This document shows positions 11,885 to 25,976 of a DNA stretch of 64,000 nucleotides, one piece after another. Position 1 is the first letter of the stretch, and each line of letters opens with the position of its first letter. Under the pieces are notes generated by a model, which was not told the origin of the DNA, ran no database searches, and was given only the letters and a program-made list of their open reading frames with translations. The DNA comes from Zoroaster sp. YZ-2022. Lineage: Eukaryota; Echinodermata; Asteroidea; Forcipulatida; Zoroasteridae. The translations under genes and the position numbers were made by a program. Location: positions 92,457,816-92,521,815 of the forward strand of contig CM055816.1 in assembly GCA_029582265.1 (NCBI GenBank). Reading direction: 5' to 3'.

Positions 11885-13312
11885 CATGCTTATTGCATAA
11901 ACTCTCATCTTATGGTAGGCCCTATCAGAGGAATTCCTCTTGAGTGGTTTAGGAGCTATCTTTCCAATAGATCACAGTACTGTCACTTTAATGGTATAAA
12001 TTCAAATTCTGGTATTGTTACTCATGGCATACCACAGGGATCCATCCTTGGGCCATTGCTTTTTATATTATATGTTAACGACTTCGAAAATTCTTCTAGT
12101 GTGCTTTCATTTATATTGTTTGCTGATGACTCCAATTTATTTTTTCGGATAGTAACATTAATCACCTTGTGCACACAGTTAACAATGAGCTTAAGTCTGC
12201 TGCAAATTGGTTATCCCTTAATACTGCCAAAACAAACTAGCCTACATGTTATTTAGTAATTCTGCCAGTGACCTTCCAGGTGAAGTCAAGATTAATGATT
12301 CCATCATTAAACAAACTAATTATTGTAAATTTTGGGGATTATTTATTGATTGCGGGCTAACATGGAAAAGTCATATCGACTATATTTGTAAAATTATCGC
12401 TCGGAACATTGGTGTTATTAATAGGATAACAAACAAAATTCCCGGACCCGTTCTTGATTCTCTGTACAATACCCTGGTTGTATCTTATATTAATTATGTG
12501 ATACGTGCATGGGGAGGTAGCTCTAGCAAAAATTTAAACAGACATCTCCTCTTGCAGAAATGGGCCCTTCGTATAACAATTTCTCAGATTTTAATGCACA
12601 TACGGATCCCCTATTCTTAAAACATAAAACTTTAAAACTCAAGGATATTTATCATTATCAGCTTGGGTCCCTCATGTACCAATTCACCAGTAACAATTTA
12701 CCTTCTTCTATTAAAAGTTTTTTTTTTCGGAATTGTGAAATTCATTCTCACTTCACTCGTCAAGCCTCACATTTTCTCATTCCATATACCCGTACCTCTT
12801 TAGCCCATAAAACGGTTAAACACGAGGGACCCATGCTTTGGAACTCATTTATTGGCAAACTTAAATCCTCAAAAATTTTTTTACTTTTAAGCATACATAC
12901 AAATCTATTATGTTGGAAGCTTATCGCTGAATCTCTGTAATGCAATTGTTCATTTTAAATTCAGTTCGCTGACCTATTGTATTGTGTAGTCCATGCCCCT
13001 AGGTACTTGTCTGTTTTTGTTTGTTCATATCTGTATGTTTAAATTAGTTTTTGTAAGCAACATGTGCATTGAGTCCTGTTATTTTGTCCTCCCAATGGTA
13101 TGCTCTCTTTTATTTCTTTTTCTATAGGCTCAATGCACGTGCATGCTTTTTAGGGACCATTGTCTACAAGCTTTGCTTCTTAATGGATCCCTCTGCAGTA
13201 CCACATTTACTTTATTCACATCATTATATATTTCATTTACATGTAACTTTCTGTGATTAACTTTCTTTGGTTTAATACTGTGGAAATAAATAAACCTGAA
13301 TCCTGAAACCTG
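11885..13312 (+). pseudogene. Non-LTR retrotransposon RT fragment, 5'-truncated and frameshifted
   Basis: Three overlapping frames form one reverse-transcriptase C-terminal half. The first (11912-12256) has HGIPQGSILGPLLFILYVND and the catalytic FADD box. The second (12246-12620) continues with LTWKSHIDYICK and a conserved thumb-like region. The third (12560-12940) holds the typical C-terminal tail, including GPMLWNSF. Two frameshifts separate them, so the copy is dead. The style is that of the CR1/Jockey group, and I cannot assign the clade more closely. The 3' end is near 13312, after an aataaataaacctgaatcctg tail. Only the 3' part of a LINE is present, as expected from 5' truncation during insertion. 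Confidence 0.8.
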
Positions 13313-13319
13313 ACAGGAA

Positions 13320-13882
13320 AGTTAGATTTCCGATCCGGTTGGGAACGACGAAACCATTACGAGTGTGGGACTGTGCAGTTCACTGGAAATCCTGGCCCCA
13401 CCTGCGACTTTGCCACACTGTCGGCAGTGGAGATCTTCAAGCTGTATTTTTGTCAACTCGTATGGGATATGCTCGTCGACGAGACTAATCGCTATGCGCA
13501 GCAAACAATAGACTCAAATCCTGATCAACAGTTCTCCTGGCACCCAACCAACATTCCCGAATTGATGGCATTTGTGGTGCTTCTCATTGCTATGGGCATA
13601 AACAAATCCTCTCAATACAAGATGTACTGGTCGACGTCTGAAATTCTTCACATCCAATTCTATCCGTCGATCATGTCCCGTAATCGGTTCAGTTCAATTC
13701 TTCGGTTCCTCCACGTCTCCAATAGGCTAACCAAATTCCTCGTAGAGCCTTGGCTAAACGGGACAAACTTTCCAAAGTTTGGCCCTTGATAGAAGTCCTC
13801 GTCCCGAAGTTTCTCAACCTGTATAACCCTGCTCAGAATCTGTCTCCAGACGAGAGTATGTTGAAATTCAAGGGACGCTTAA
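13320..13882 (+). pseudogene. piggyBac transposase, N-terminal half (before insertion)
   Basis: The frame at 13373-13789 shows the piggyBac domain: a WDMLVDETNRYA-type segment, then ELMAFVVLLIAMGINK and YWST, and MSRNRFSSILRFLHV. A frameshift near 13750 moves the gene to another frame, where VWPLIEVLVPKF leads to SPDESMLKFKGRL. The Asp at 13849-13851 corresponds to the first catalytic Asp of the DDD triad. The next codons are interrupted by the Kolobok-like insertion and resume at 15278. The true start codon lies upstream and is not identifiable. Confidence 0.85.
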
Positions 13883-15273
13883 AGGTCCTAGGAAATAGAA
13901 ATTTTTAACAGTGAAAACAATAAAGTATACCTATTGGAACATATATTTGTCATTTGTCTATTTTATCCCCGCCCCTTTGCACCATTAAAAAAATAAATTC
14001 TGAAATTAGGGGGGCGCCACGCTCCTCCCCTACCTCCTCATTATCATATTATAATCCGCAAATCCGTGACGTAGACCTAGGAAGGTCTAGCACTGCCTGC
14101 GATGAAGTTTCAGTCAAGTCATACTCAAAACCACTGAAGTTGATGTGTCATATTAGATCTTCTTTTCAGCTAAATTTAGTAGATATCCCACATTTTTGGG
14201 AAATGCCTTGTAGGTGTGTTGTTGCTGGGTGTAGCAACACCACAAAGGAAGGTGTCAGCCTTCACCGATTTCCACCAGACCCTAAATACAGGCGAATTTG
14301 GACGGCGAGTGTGAAGCTGACCAGGGCGAAATGGTCAGGACCAACGGAGCACTCTATGATATGTAGCGCTCACTTTGAGCCAACATATTTTGACCGGGGG
14401 CTCCAGAGCCAGTTTGGCATGAGATTTAAAGCCATGCTGCGCCCTGATGCAGTACCAACAATATTTCCTTAAGTCAGAAGGCCAAGAAACGTCCAGAAAA
14501 GAAAAGAGTAGCTTTCTTGAAGCGAGAAAGTCTCAGGGTAAGTTGCTTTGTTTTCCGTGTAACTTACATGTGTATGTGCACCCACAAGCAATAGGCTTAT
14601 TACTAACGTTAGAGGTCGATTGTTACACTTCGCACACCACATTAACGCTAAAATGTCGTTTCATTGTGAAGTCACTGAAAGATGTCATTGTACAATTCTT
14701 TGACAATGTTAATTATGTGTGTGATTTTTGGATCTTGTTTCAAAATCATCGAGTGCAGAATTATGTTTTGAAACGGTCATAACGACAGCTTACACAATTC
14801 ACCAATGACTCCTGGCCATGTGTATCCATGCCATTGATTCGACAGGGCCTTGCGCTTCGTTTTACGGTAGAACCTACAGTACAGATTTATCGGTGCTATA
14901 CGGTCATGTTTACTATGCAACTTGCAAGTCGTGTGCACATACACTGTACATGTGTACGTTGCGCACAGTTTATGACCCTTTTTATAATCCCACGGTTTAA
15001 CCATGGAGCAACTAAACACAATGGCAACATTGGTGCCTAACATTGGAGCTTAGTTTATTCATGGTTTATTGCTCCTAGGTCTACGTCACGAACAGCGCCA
15101 CCGCGCGTTGGGCAGCATTTGAAATTAGATGAGGGCAATTTTTGTAAAAATCAAATTAAAAATAATTAGCCCAATCCAGACATAAATTAAACGTAAAATC
15201 GTTTTTTATTCATATCAATTGATAAAATAACAAAAGAAAATAAATAAGCACAATTTGACTCTTCCTAGGACCT
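13883..15273. mobile_element. Kolobok/T2-like TTAA element nested in piggyBac
   Basis: The insertion is bounded by TTAA on both sides (13879-13882 and 15274-15277) and by perfect 12-bp inverted ends, AGGTCCTAGGAA and TTCCTAGGACCT. Removing it and one TTAA rejoins the piggyBac reading frame. From memory, TTAA followed by AGG, together with a THAP-type DNA-binding domain, is characteristic of Kolobok and the T2 group of elements rather than piggyBac, whose tips begin CCC. It holds a THAP exon (14203-14472) but no DDE catalytic region in its 1391 bp, so it is non-autonomous. The remaining ~740 bp has no recognisable coding content. Confidence 0.75.
14203..14472 (+). CDS. THAP domain (C2CH zinc-binding DNA-binding domain), probable transposase exon
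   Basis: The 89-residue product from ATG 14203 matches a full THAP domain. Cys5 and Cys10 lie in CRCVVAGC, Trp33 in RRIWTASV, Cys54 and His57 in ICSAHF, and the closing AVPTIF motif is at 83-88. This C2CH spacing is that of THAP proteins. A TAA follows at once. Reading on with a frame change gives a Lys/Arg-rich stretch up to a CAGG|GTAAGT donor after 14537, so a frameshift may have cut a longer first exon. The frame is open upstream to 13954, but ATG 14203 sits exactly where THAP proteins start. It lies inside the TTAA element and probably served as its transposase DNA-binding domain. No catalytic domain follows. Confidence 0.8.
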   Translation: MPCRCVVAGCSNTTKEGVSLHRFPPDPKYRRIWTASVKLTRAKWSGPTEHSMICSAHFEPTYFDRGLQSQFGMRFKAMLRPDAVPTIFP

Positions 15274-15277
15274 TTAA

Positions 15278-16253
15278 GTTTTGTTCAGTACATGCCGAAA
15301 AAACCTATCAAACGGGGTATTAAAGCATTCTCCCTGAACGAGTTCAAAACAAGATACGCGTGTGCTTGGAAACTGTACACAGGAGCTGACGACACCCAAA
15401 CTGTTTATGATGCAGACGTACGTGTAGATTCCAAGTCATCAGACTGCCATCCACCAAACCCCAAAGTTGCAGGAAAAGTCGTCATTGATCTGGTCCATGG
15501 ACTTGAAAATAAGGGACACGTAATATATTGTGATAATAATATACTAGCCCAGCTCTTTTAGCTAAACTGTCTAAACTAGGATTCGGATGTTGTGGAACTG
15601 TTCGTTACACTACATAGGGAATACCCCAGGCCGCAAACCCCAAAAACCATAAAATGAAGAAAGGAGATGACCCATTTTTTGGTGAAAGGTGGGCAATTGT
15701 GTATCGTTTGGCAAGACAAAAAATCTGTAACACTTTTAACTAATGCAGGCAACAGTGATTTGTCCAAAAAGCAAAATCGGTGTAATAAGAGCACAAGTGG
15801 ATTTTGTATTGAAGATTACAACAAAAGCATGGGTGGAACTGATCTTGCCGACCAATGTTTTCAGTACTACAATCATACACACAGAAGCTTGAAATGGTGG
15901 AAAAGAGTTTTTTTTCCAAATGCTGAATATCTGTATTGTCAGTAGCAGAGTAATATTCACCAGCATAGCAGGGAACAAAAATGTCAGTAACCTTGATATT
16001 CGCATAGGGATTGTGCATGGCTTGCTGTTGGGTTGGGAACGTAACGCAACAAGTCAGTTGAGATACCATATTCCTATTGAGTTGACAGGGCAACAGCACT
16101 ATCCTGGCAAAAACCCCAATGGAAAGAAACACGACTGCATTGTTTGCAGTAACCGCAAATTAGGCAGGCGAAAACAAACAAAGATGATCTGTAAACAATG
16201 CACACAACCTGTGTGCATAGTTCCTTGCTTTGAGAAATACCACACCACTTGAT
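15278..16253 (+). pseudogene. piggyBac transposase, C-terminal half (after insertion)
   Basis: The gene resumes with FVQYMPKKPIKRGIKAF. It then shows VIYCDN with the second catalytic Asp (15532-15534), a frameshift near 15545, an in-frame stop near 15616, ERWAIVYRLARQK, and YNKSMGGTDLADQ with the third catalytic Asp (15841-15843). A last frame (15920-16252) carries the cysteine-rich C-terminal zinc domain: DCIVCSNRKLG, ICKQCTQPVC and PCFEKYHT. All three triad positions are present across the two halves, but several frameshifts make the copy inactive. Confidence 0.85.
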
Positions 16254-16855
16254 TGTAAATCTGTACTATTTGCCTCCAACCCCCCTCCCCCCACCCCACA
16301 CCCCCGCCCCCCAATTCAATGTTGGGAAAGGTCGGACGCGCCGCAGATCACAGTCCAAACCAACATTGAATTGGGGGGGGGGGGGTGGGGTGGGGTGTTA
16401 GCATGGATTGTGATGTATGTACACTGAATACAAGCAAATAGTTCATATCGAGAAGAAGAAAAAAAATCCCCAAAAATCTCATCCAAGTTATTGTTTTTCA
16501 CATGGAAAAGAAATCTGATACATGAACCGTATTTGCATGTATTTATTACAAATTCTCTGAAATATCACCTATTTGTATTACTTTTCTTCAGTGTAAATAC
16601 TGATCTAATTATTTCATTGTTTTGCTTTTACACTTACAAAATAGATGCACAATATTTTCCTCCCTTTGTATACTCATTTTTACCATCAGTTTTACATACA
16701 AATATATCTGAGCCATTTTGGTATGTACAGTACACATGTAAAAAAAAGTGTCTATCACTGCAGAGTGAGGGCGCACTTCAATGAAATTGGGCTCCTCATT
16801 GCTGTGGTAAAGAAGGGTACACTCTTACATAAGTGGCTGGTAATGAAAGGGTTAA
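16254..16855 (+). repeat. piggyBac 3' non-coding end, hairpin and right terminal repeat
   Basis: Near 16308-16385 an inverted pair, aattcaatgttgg and ccaacattgaatt, is flanked by C-runs and G-runs and would form a strong hairpin. About 450 bp of AT-rich sequence follows, then ggctggtaatgaaaggg (16835-16851) and TTAA (16852-16855). The same organisation is conserved in the copies ending at 36611, 37461, 40315 and 43179. Confidence 0.8.
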
Positions 16856-18595
16856 AGCCATGATTTAGCCGGATTTTTGCTTGTACTCAGTAGTACGGTA
16901 ACCAATCAACAATGCTATCGATATGCAGCATGTATGGGTGTTTGGTGAGACAAAACAGTCAAAAGAAAAAATTTGCTTACAAAATAATTATAACGGTAAG
17001 AGTGTGCCAAAAAAGTGCAACATTCAGAAAACAAATAATTAAAACTTTTTAATGTTTTTTCTTCAATGAAATTATATTTTACAAAAAAGCCTGACTATTT
17101 CTCAATCCACCCCTTTTTACCCCCATCCCATTTGGGTCCCTAGATCCAGAAATGCAATCAATTAAGTGAAAGGGTGTAAATTTTACTTGGGTCACTCTCA
17201 CCAGGACATGCTGAATCTGGGTTATGTATTCATGAACTTGAATTTCATGATGCATGCATAAGACATTTTAATTTGATGCCAGAGACATAAGTGATACTTT
17301 TACCTTGAATTTCATGATTTATAACATAAAGAAGACATAATGTATTTATTGATGTGCGATTGACTTGTAAATATCTACAAAGATTGTTAGTTTTATATCT
17401 GTGTAAATAACACAAAAGTAGAAATGGACTTATAAATTATTTTCTCACCATGTGAATATCATTGAGATAAGGGATCATTAGATCACATTGTTATGTTATA
17501 CTTGAATTGAAAAGAAAAGAAAATATTGATTGACATTGATCATGTGTGCATTCATTTACTTCCACAGCCATGACAGCATTCACACCCCTGATAAGGTTCC
17601 CAACACACAGAGAGGCCCAACGAGAATTTGACATGCAATTTTGCTCTAGTTTCCTTAATAAAAAAAACATCGAAATTGACCGGGGAACATTACACCAGGT
17701 TTCCATCAAAGTGTTTTTTGCCTTTCAAAAAAAATTTTTTTTTTGGCACACTCTGTATAGTTTATTGGTTTTCAAAGATTTTCATCAAATTAAACAACAC
17801 ATTTGTCCTATAATTAGCAAGAAATGAACCAACTAAAATGTGTTTCCGACCTCACTTCTGTGGTCTAGCTCATTTCCGCCAATAATAAATCGTAGAGTTG
17901 CAACGAGGTTCGTGGGGACCAGTATTTGATTAAGAAATCACCCGTGGAACAACCCGTCACTTCGCTGACATTCTTTCATTGTTCGGTTCCCCGGCTTCTT
18001 CTAGCACTTCTCCAATTAGTCCTCGGATCCTAACATGAATAGACCGATCCGGCTCGTCAGTCAAACTGCACGTTGCCGTGATGACAGTTGCTATACTCCA
18101 TTACCCCGGTCAAGCTTTGAAATGTTCATAATGGTGCGTATGGGTGGCGTGACCGAGTTGTTAGGGTTGCTAAGGATGAGGGACTTGGGTCCCAATCTGG
18201 ATCGGTATACTGCTTGACCCTCTAGATACCATTCACTCTACCGACACCCTCAGGAAATAACTCACACCTCTTAATTCTTATGAATATTTAGCTATTTTAT
18301 TGGTATCCACATACAATGCTATCACTAAAGTAAATTGTATAATAGAACAGGAGTTTAAATAAAGGCAAATAATATGAAGCCAGAATCACCCAATCGTTTA
18401 TTTTCCTTGCAGGTCTATTTACTAGTAAGTAGCATATTTGTAAATTGCTTAAAGCTAAAATTAAACTGACATTATCAAAAGCAACACTTACGTATCGCAA
18501 GGAATCTTATACCAAATAAAGAGAAATACACCACAATGTTGAAAGGGTGAGAGGTTTTGATCATATGACAGACTATAGTGTGACACAAAATAAAT
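16856..18595. other. No gene seen; possible inverted-repeat element 16998-17762
   Basis: A 16-bp inverted pair, agagtgtgccaaaaaa near 17000 and ttttttggcacactct near 17750, lies ~750 bp apart and could be the tips of a small DNA element. Frames between them (17546-17827) show no motif. The rest, including 17830-18595, contains nothing I recognise. Confidence 0.3.
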
Positions 18596-19095
18596 NNNNN
18601 NNNNNNNNNNNNNNNNNNNNNNNNNNNNNNNNNNNNNNNNNNNNNNNNNNNNNNNNNNNNNNNNNNNNNNNNNNNNNNNNNNNNNNNNNNNNNNNNNNNN
18701 NNNNNNNNNNNNNNNNNNNNNNNNNNNNNNNNNNNNNNNNNNNNNNNNNNNNNNNNNNNNNNNNNNNNNNNNNNNNNNNNNNNNNNNNNNNNNNNNNNNN
18801 NNNNNNNNNNNNNNNNNNNNNNNNNNNNNNNNNNNNNNNNNNNNNNNNNNNNNNNNNNNNNNNNNNNNNNNNNNNNNNNNNNNNNNNNNNNNNNNNNNNN
18901 NNNNNNNNNNNNNNNNNNNNNNNNNNNNNNNNNNNNNNNNNNNNNNNNNNNNNNNNNNNNNNNNNNNNNNNNNNNNNNNNNNNNNNNNNNNNNNNNNNNN
19001 NNNNNNNNNNNNNNNNNNNNNNNNNNNNNNNNNNNNNNNNNNNNNNNNNNNNNNNNNNNNNNNNNNNNNNNNNNNNNNNNNNNNNNNNNNNNNNN
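18596..19095. other. Assembly gap, 500 N
   Basis: Exactly 500 N, as used for gaps of unknown size. Frames that span it are meaningless. Confidence 0.99.
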
Positions 19096-19389
19096 TTAAA
19101 AAAATTTTAACATTGACCACTAACTTTGATCCTGTATGACCAGCCGTTGTGGATCAACAGCCTGTTATTAGACAATGTTTACATTCTGTTTATTATATCC
19201 TAACAGACTTTGTGTCGCAATGACTCATCTTTAGAATATGACTACAGCTAAACCATAGCTTGTAACTACATGTACATAAAACAACAACCGCATCTTAAAT
19301 TTTTGAGTTGTCCTATATCATATTATAATAATTCATCGCCACCTTTCACTGGAACTCTTAATTCTGGGTGACATAAACCCAAACCCTGA
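19096..19389. other. No gene seen between the gap and the LINE
   Basis: About 290 bp of AT-rich sequence with no motif recognised. The LINE sequence may start slightly earlier than the position given for it. Confidence 0.4.
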
Positions 19390-22262
19390 CCTGGAACATT
19401 GAACAACACACTCACAAACGCCACTCAGCTCCATAACATTTCCTACAGCGGCAATGAACTACTCAATCATCGCAATGCTCCATGTACTGATGCAGCTCTA
19501 TCTTATTCAGCATTGAGTCAATTGAACTGTCTTGGAATACTTGCCAATCAAATTCCAAACATACCGCCGCACACATAGAGGTAAAAAAGCTGGTCGCCGT
19601 AGAATGGACAGACTTACACAACTAACACTCCGGCCTCACCAACCCTCAACAGTGAACTTAACCACATCAACAAGCGACATTGGCATACATGCAACTTCAA
19701 CTCTAAATGTTCATGAGTCTAAACTTCAGCTCTGTGTCTTGAATACTCAATCCATATGTAACAAATTTGATGAATTTGTTGGCTTTGTACTTCAAAACAA
19801 TTTGGATCTTGTTGCTATATCCGAGACATGGTTTAAAACCTGATGATGACTTCTTGTTACCCGCGAGTGCACTCCTGCTGGCTACTACTCTCCATCATAT
19901 CCCCTATACCAAAAAGACCGGTGGAGGGGTTGTACTTCTCTTTAGGGTCCGTAGTTTATCTGTCAGTATGAAAATGTTAACATTGACTACCCAACATTTC
20001 GAACCTGTGCATGCTGAGGCAACGTGCAAACCTCTAGATCTGTTCGCCTTGTTAATATATATCGACCAGAAAAGGATGTTGATGGTAAACATGTAAATTT
20101 CTCCATTTTTCTGCAGTGAATTTGAGAAATTAATTGTGGATTATCTCTTGCCCCATCTGACATTATTTTAACTGGCGATTTTAACATTCATGGACATCAC
20201 TTCAAACAATTATGCAAATCAGTGTTAAAGATCTGTTCTCTGCTCATGGACTTATCCAGCACATCACAGCAACCCACTCATCGATAAGTGGTCACCGTCT
20301 TGACCTCATGATAACGCGCGTAAAAATACTTCACCTCTCATCTCGAAAAATAACTATCCATCCCGGCTTATCCGATCATTATGCAATCATGGTAAATATG
20401 AACCTTAAAACCCTCCCATACCTACCATTTCTGTAACTACCTCCACTGGAAAAATGTAAATATTAAAGATTTATGTCATGATATTGAATCCTCAACCGCA
20501 AATGTAAAACCTTGAAGATGGTGAGCTGGATTCTTGTTTCAGTCTCATTTTTGAATTCATCTACTGTCCGTAACATCTTTGGACGATCATGCTTGCAAAA
20601 ACTTGAACTGTTAAACCACAATCTTAATCCCCTGGTTCAATGGGATGATATTCAAAGTGCTGCAAGGAAAAATCCGTCGTCAACTTGAACGAAAATGGTG
20701 TGACAATGGGAAACTTGGAGTACATCGGCAAGAATACTGTAACCAAAGTGATATTGTGAAGAACATGATTAACCAGGCAAAAATAACTCGCTACTCATCT
20801 CTTGTGGAAGAGTGCTCTGGCGATCAGAAAAAAAAACTCTTTAACATTGTTGAAAAGCTGCTTCATGAACCCAAAACTCCAGTGCTTCCATCTACACACT
20901 CCAATCAGGACCTCGCAAATGCATTTTCAAACTTTCTTGTCACAAAAATTTAGAATATCCGTCGTTCTTTTCCCCCAGTACCTGCCATTCTATCACCAAC
21001 ACCGTCACGCAAGGATCCACAATGTAGACGGTCTATGTTTGAGCCTACTAATGTTACGGAGATCAAGAAACTCATCATGAAATCGCCATCAAAATCATGT
21101 GAACTTGATCCGGTACCAACTTCGCTAATAAAACAAAATATTGATGTGTTTGCTAAGTATATCACAATTATTGTAAACAGATCTCTTTCTTCCGGTTGTT
21201 TCCCTGATAGCCAGAAGGTTGCTTATGTTAAACCACACTGCTCAAGAAACTCAATTTGGACAAGGAAGTTTTCAAAAATTACAGACCGGTAGCGAATTTA
21301 AAGTACCTTGGAAAAACAATCGAGCAAGTTGTTTCATCACGGATCTCTGACCATGTTCGCGCAAATAACCTGTTGGACACATTTCAGTCAGTCTATAAAC
21401 CATTTCATGGAACGGAAACTGCTCTTCTCCGCGTCAACAATGACATTTTATCTGCCATGGATGATGGAAAAATCACTGCATTAGTTTTGTTAGACTTCAG
21501 CGCCGTTTTTGACACGGTCGATCATTAAATCCTTCTCTCCCGCCTTCAATATCATCTTGGAATACATGACACAGCCCTGGATTGGTGTAGGTCCTACCTT
21601 TAAATAGGCCCCAGCATGTTTGTATTGGTAACGCTATCTCTGAGCCTGTTATTCTTAACTATTCTGTACCCTGCTGCTCCATACTCGGCCCACAGTGGTT
21701 TACTGTTTATACCTTTCCAGTTCGTGATATCATTTGAAGTATAATTTAAATTACCATGTCTACGCTGATGACACGCAGCTTACATTACTTTTAAATCTTC
21801 AAAACCTGCCGATTCCTGCATTACAACACTGGAGAAATGTATTCAAGAGATTCGAAGTTGGATGAGACAAAACTTCCTGAAATTGAACGACGAAAAACAG
21901 AATTTGTTCTATTTGGATCACGTCAGCAATTATCTAAAGTTTCTTCCATTTATTACAATTGGTGACTCGCAACAACCCCCATCACAAACACGTAATTTGG
22001 GTGTTATAATTATTTGACTCGACAATGACTTTAAAAGCTCATATCTCCAACATTGTTCGCATATCATCATTTCATTTCAGGAATATTAGCCGAATAAGGA
22101 AATACTTGAAAAAAAGTGCTGCTGAACAAATTATACATGCGTTTGTCACATCACGGCTCGATAACGGGAATGCTCTCCTCTACGGTCTCCCGCAAAATCA
22201 AATATCTCGTCTTCAGCACATACAAAACACAGCAGCTCGTGTTAAAACTTTGTCCAGAAAGT
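19390..22262 (+). pseudogene. CR1/L2-type LINE, copy 1, heavily decayed
   Basis: The endonuclease region lies at 19532-20100 (LCVLNTQSICNKFDEFV, NNLDLVAISETWFK, GGGVVLLF). A linker follows, then reverse transcriptase at 21035-21528 (KSPSKSCELDPVPTSLIKQ, NYRPVANLKYL, FQSVYKPFHGTETALLRV, ALVLLDFSAVFDTVDH then a stop). The catalytic YADD region is frameshifted near 21755. The C-terminal part ends at [16 protein letters not shown] and breaks off at gtccagaaagtcatg, where the GAT microsatellite begins. Copy 2 on the minus strand (30261-32060) is the same family and continues past this point. At least five frameshifts or stops are present. Confidence 0.85.
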
Positions 22263-24078
<1,816 letters not shown>

Positions 24079-24079
<1 letters not shown>

Positions 24080-25976
24080 TGAGTATCTGTCTCTCTCATC
24101 TATGGACAAAACATGAACAAACATTATGTTTATACAATCTTACAAAAGAAAGATTACGTTGAACTGATAGTACTCTAGCAGTTGAGAAATGAGACTGACC
24201 ACAAAGACATAAATAACACAATAGCCAGCCATGAATATCACATGTAAAGTTACTTTGACTAATTATTCGTGCTACAGTACACTTATCATTCACACACACA
24301 CTTCAAATTATAACCAATGTTGTACTTTCCCTGTAAGAGGACAACGGTCACGATCAACAGGGCATGGAATCGAAGTGCTAGTTTTATATTATCTCGGTGA
24401 CTGAAAATAATATCCCACATGGTAAGGTCATATTATCATTGCTGCTGCATAAATGAGCCAGTAAGTTTCAGTCACTGTGTTCATCTTAAAGTAGGACACT
24501 GATTCCATACCCTGTTGAAAGTCTGCTCTGGTCATGATATTTTAATAATTGTACCGTCCCCTAGAGTATACATTCCAGCATAATTAATTTCCGCGAAGAC
24601 AATTTCTGCCATTAATAAATGCCAGTACAATTAATTTAGAAAACATTTCTTTGCATCTATATTATTAGTACTCGCGACTAGTTTGTATCATTTTCCCATT
24701 TATCAAAAACATTTTTTTCTCGTACCCAAGTACTTAATTTCAGCGACAACAATTTCTACCATTTATTAAAGCAAGTCTAGTAATAAATTAAGTAAAAACA
24801 AAACAAAAAACATTTTGGGAATAAGTGAATGGAATCAGTACACGAATTTAAACGCTTATTTAATGGGAAGATACAACATTGTTAATTACCTGATTATAAA
24901 ATTACCGAATTATAATATAATATACGGCTGTTAGCTTGATGAGAAGTTAGTAGTGGTACCAATCTTAGACATTTTGGTTAAGAGGTACTTGTGGTTTGGA
25001 GTTTGGGTTAATAATAATACGGTTAATAACAAGAACGTGTGCTGAAGTAACGGTGGTATAGTAGGGAGGCTGTGCCGGGACTAGGCCACCCAAAGCTCAA
25101 ATCATACGCGAATTAATAGTAGCCTACTATTGCGAATTAATGCAATACTATTGAGAATAAATTGGCCTAGTATACTGTGCATTTCGCTTTGGTACGTGGA
25201 TGGAACATGATTGTGCGGCTTTGAGTATTTCATAAAGCCAGGATAAAATATGATTTCTGCACTAAAGAATTGCCATTATCTTATAATTTTTAGAACACAA
25301 ATGCATATATAATTATGTGAGCGTACAGTGGCGATTCTTAACTGCAGAAAAAAACATCGCATGCAGGATCTGAGTTATCATGGTGATTTATACCGTAACC
25401 ATGAGTAATTTCCATGACAAACATTTTTGCCTTATTCAAACGAGTTAATTGTACCCGTTTCCTTTCCAAAATATGTTAACATTTGTATACCGACCCCAAG
25501 AGTATACATGCAGGCATACTTACTTTCTGCTCTCCGCGACGACAATAATGTTGCCATTAATACATGCCAGTCCAATTAATTTGGAAAAACCGATTTGGAA
25601 ACATTTCTTTGAATCCTATATTATTAGTACTCGCAAAAGTCCTTATTCAAATGAGTTTGTACCATTTTCCAGTTCCAAATTATCCAAAACAATTTATACC
25701 GTAACCAAGTCTGTACCTTCATGCAAACTTAATTTCTGTGACAACAAAATTTATTAAAGCCACTCTGACTAGTAATTAATTTATTACAAACAAAAACACG
25801 ATTTTGGGCATAAATGCTTGGAATCGAATCTTGAACAGTACACGGAAGTCCCTTTTGTAAATCACTGTAATTGTAAATTGCTGAAGTAATTGTAATCACC
25901 GAAGGTAAGATGTCGTGACGAGACTGAACATTTAACGTGAATAAAAATAATGACAGCAAAAACATGGTTGACTTAC
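24079..25976. other. No gene; contains two diverged paralogous segments
   Basis: Segments at about 24545-24800 and 25487-25785 share a series of blocks in the same order (agagtatacat, tgccagt.caattaattt, acatttctttg, tattattagtactcgc, aatttct.cgacaacaa), about 950 bp apart. This is an old tandem duplication with many indels. No protein or RNA gene is recognised. Confidence 0.5.

Larger units (their letters stand above)
13320..16851 (+). mobile_element. piggyBac-family element, copy 1, split by a nested insertion
   Basis: A transposase gene runs on the plus strand from about 13320 to 16253, interrupted at a TTAA (13879-13882) by a 1391-bp element. A ~600-bp non-coding 3' part ends in ggctggtaatgaaaggg and TTAA (16852-16855), a typical piggyBac terminus and target site. 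No left terminus was found; the 5' end abuts the LINE fragment at 13312. Related copies lie at 36113-43945. The element is non-functional because of frameshifts, the lost left end and the insertion. Confidence 0.85.

Noticed and set aside
13883..15273. Calling the nested element a piggyBac MITE because of TTAA
   Set aside because: The tips begin AGG rather than CCC, do not match the host piggyBac's ggtaatgaaaggg end, and the element carries a THAP domain; Kolobok/T2-like fits better.
18145..18215. tRNA-like string (gtggcgtgaccgagttgtta with a later gggtcccaatc)
   Set aside because: The A-box-like start is fair, but the B box is poor and no acceptor stem can be formed convincingly.
18488..19120. 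Frames of about 190-210 codons across the first gap
   Set aside because: Almost all residues are unknown because they come from N; they carry no information.
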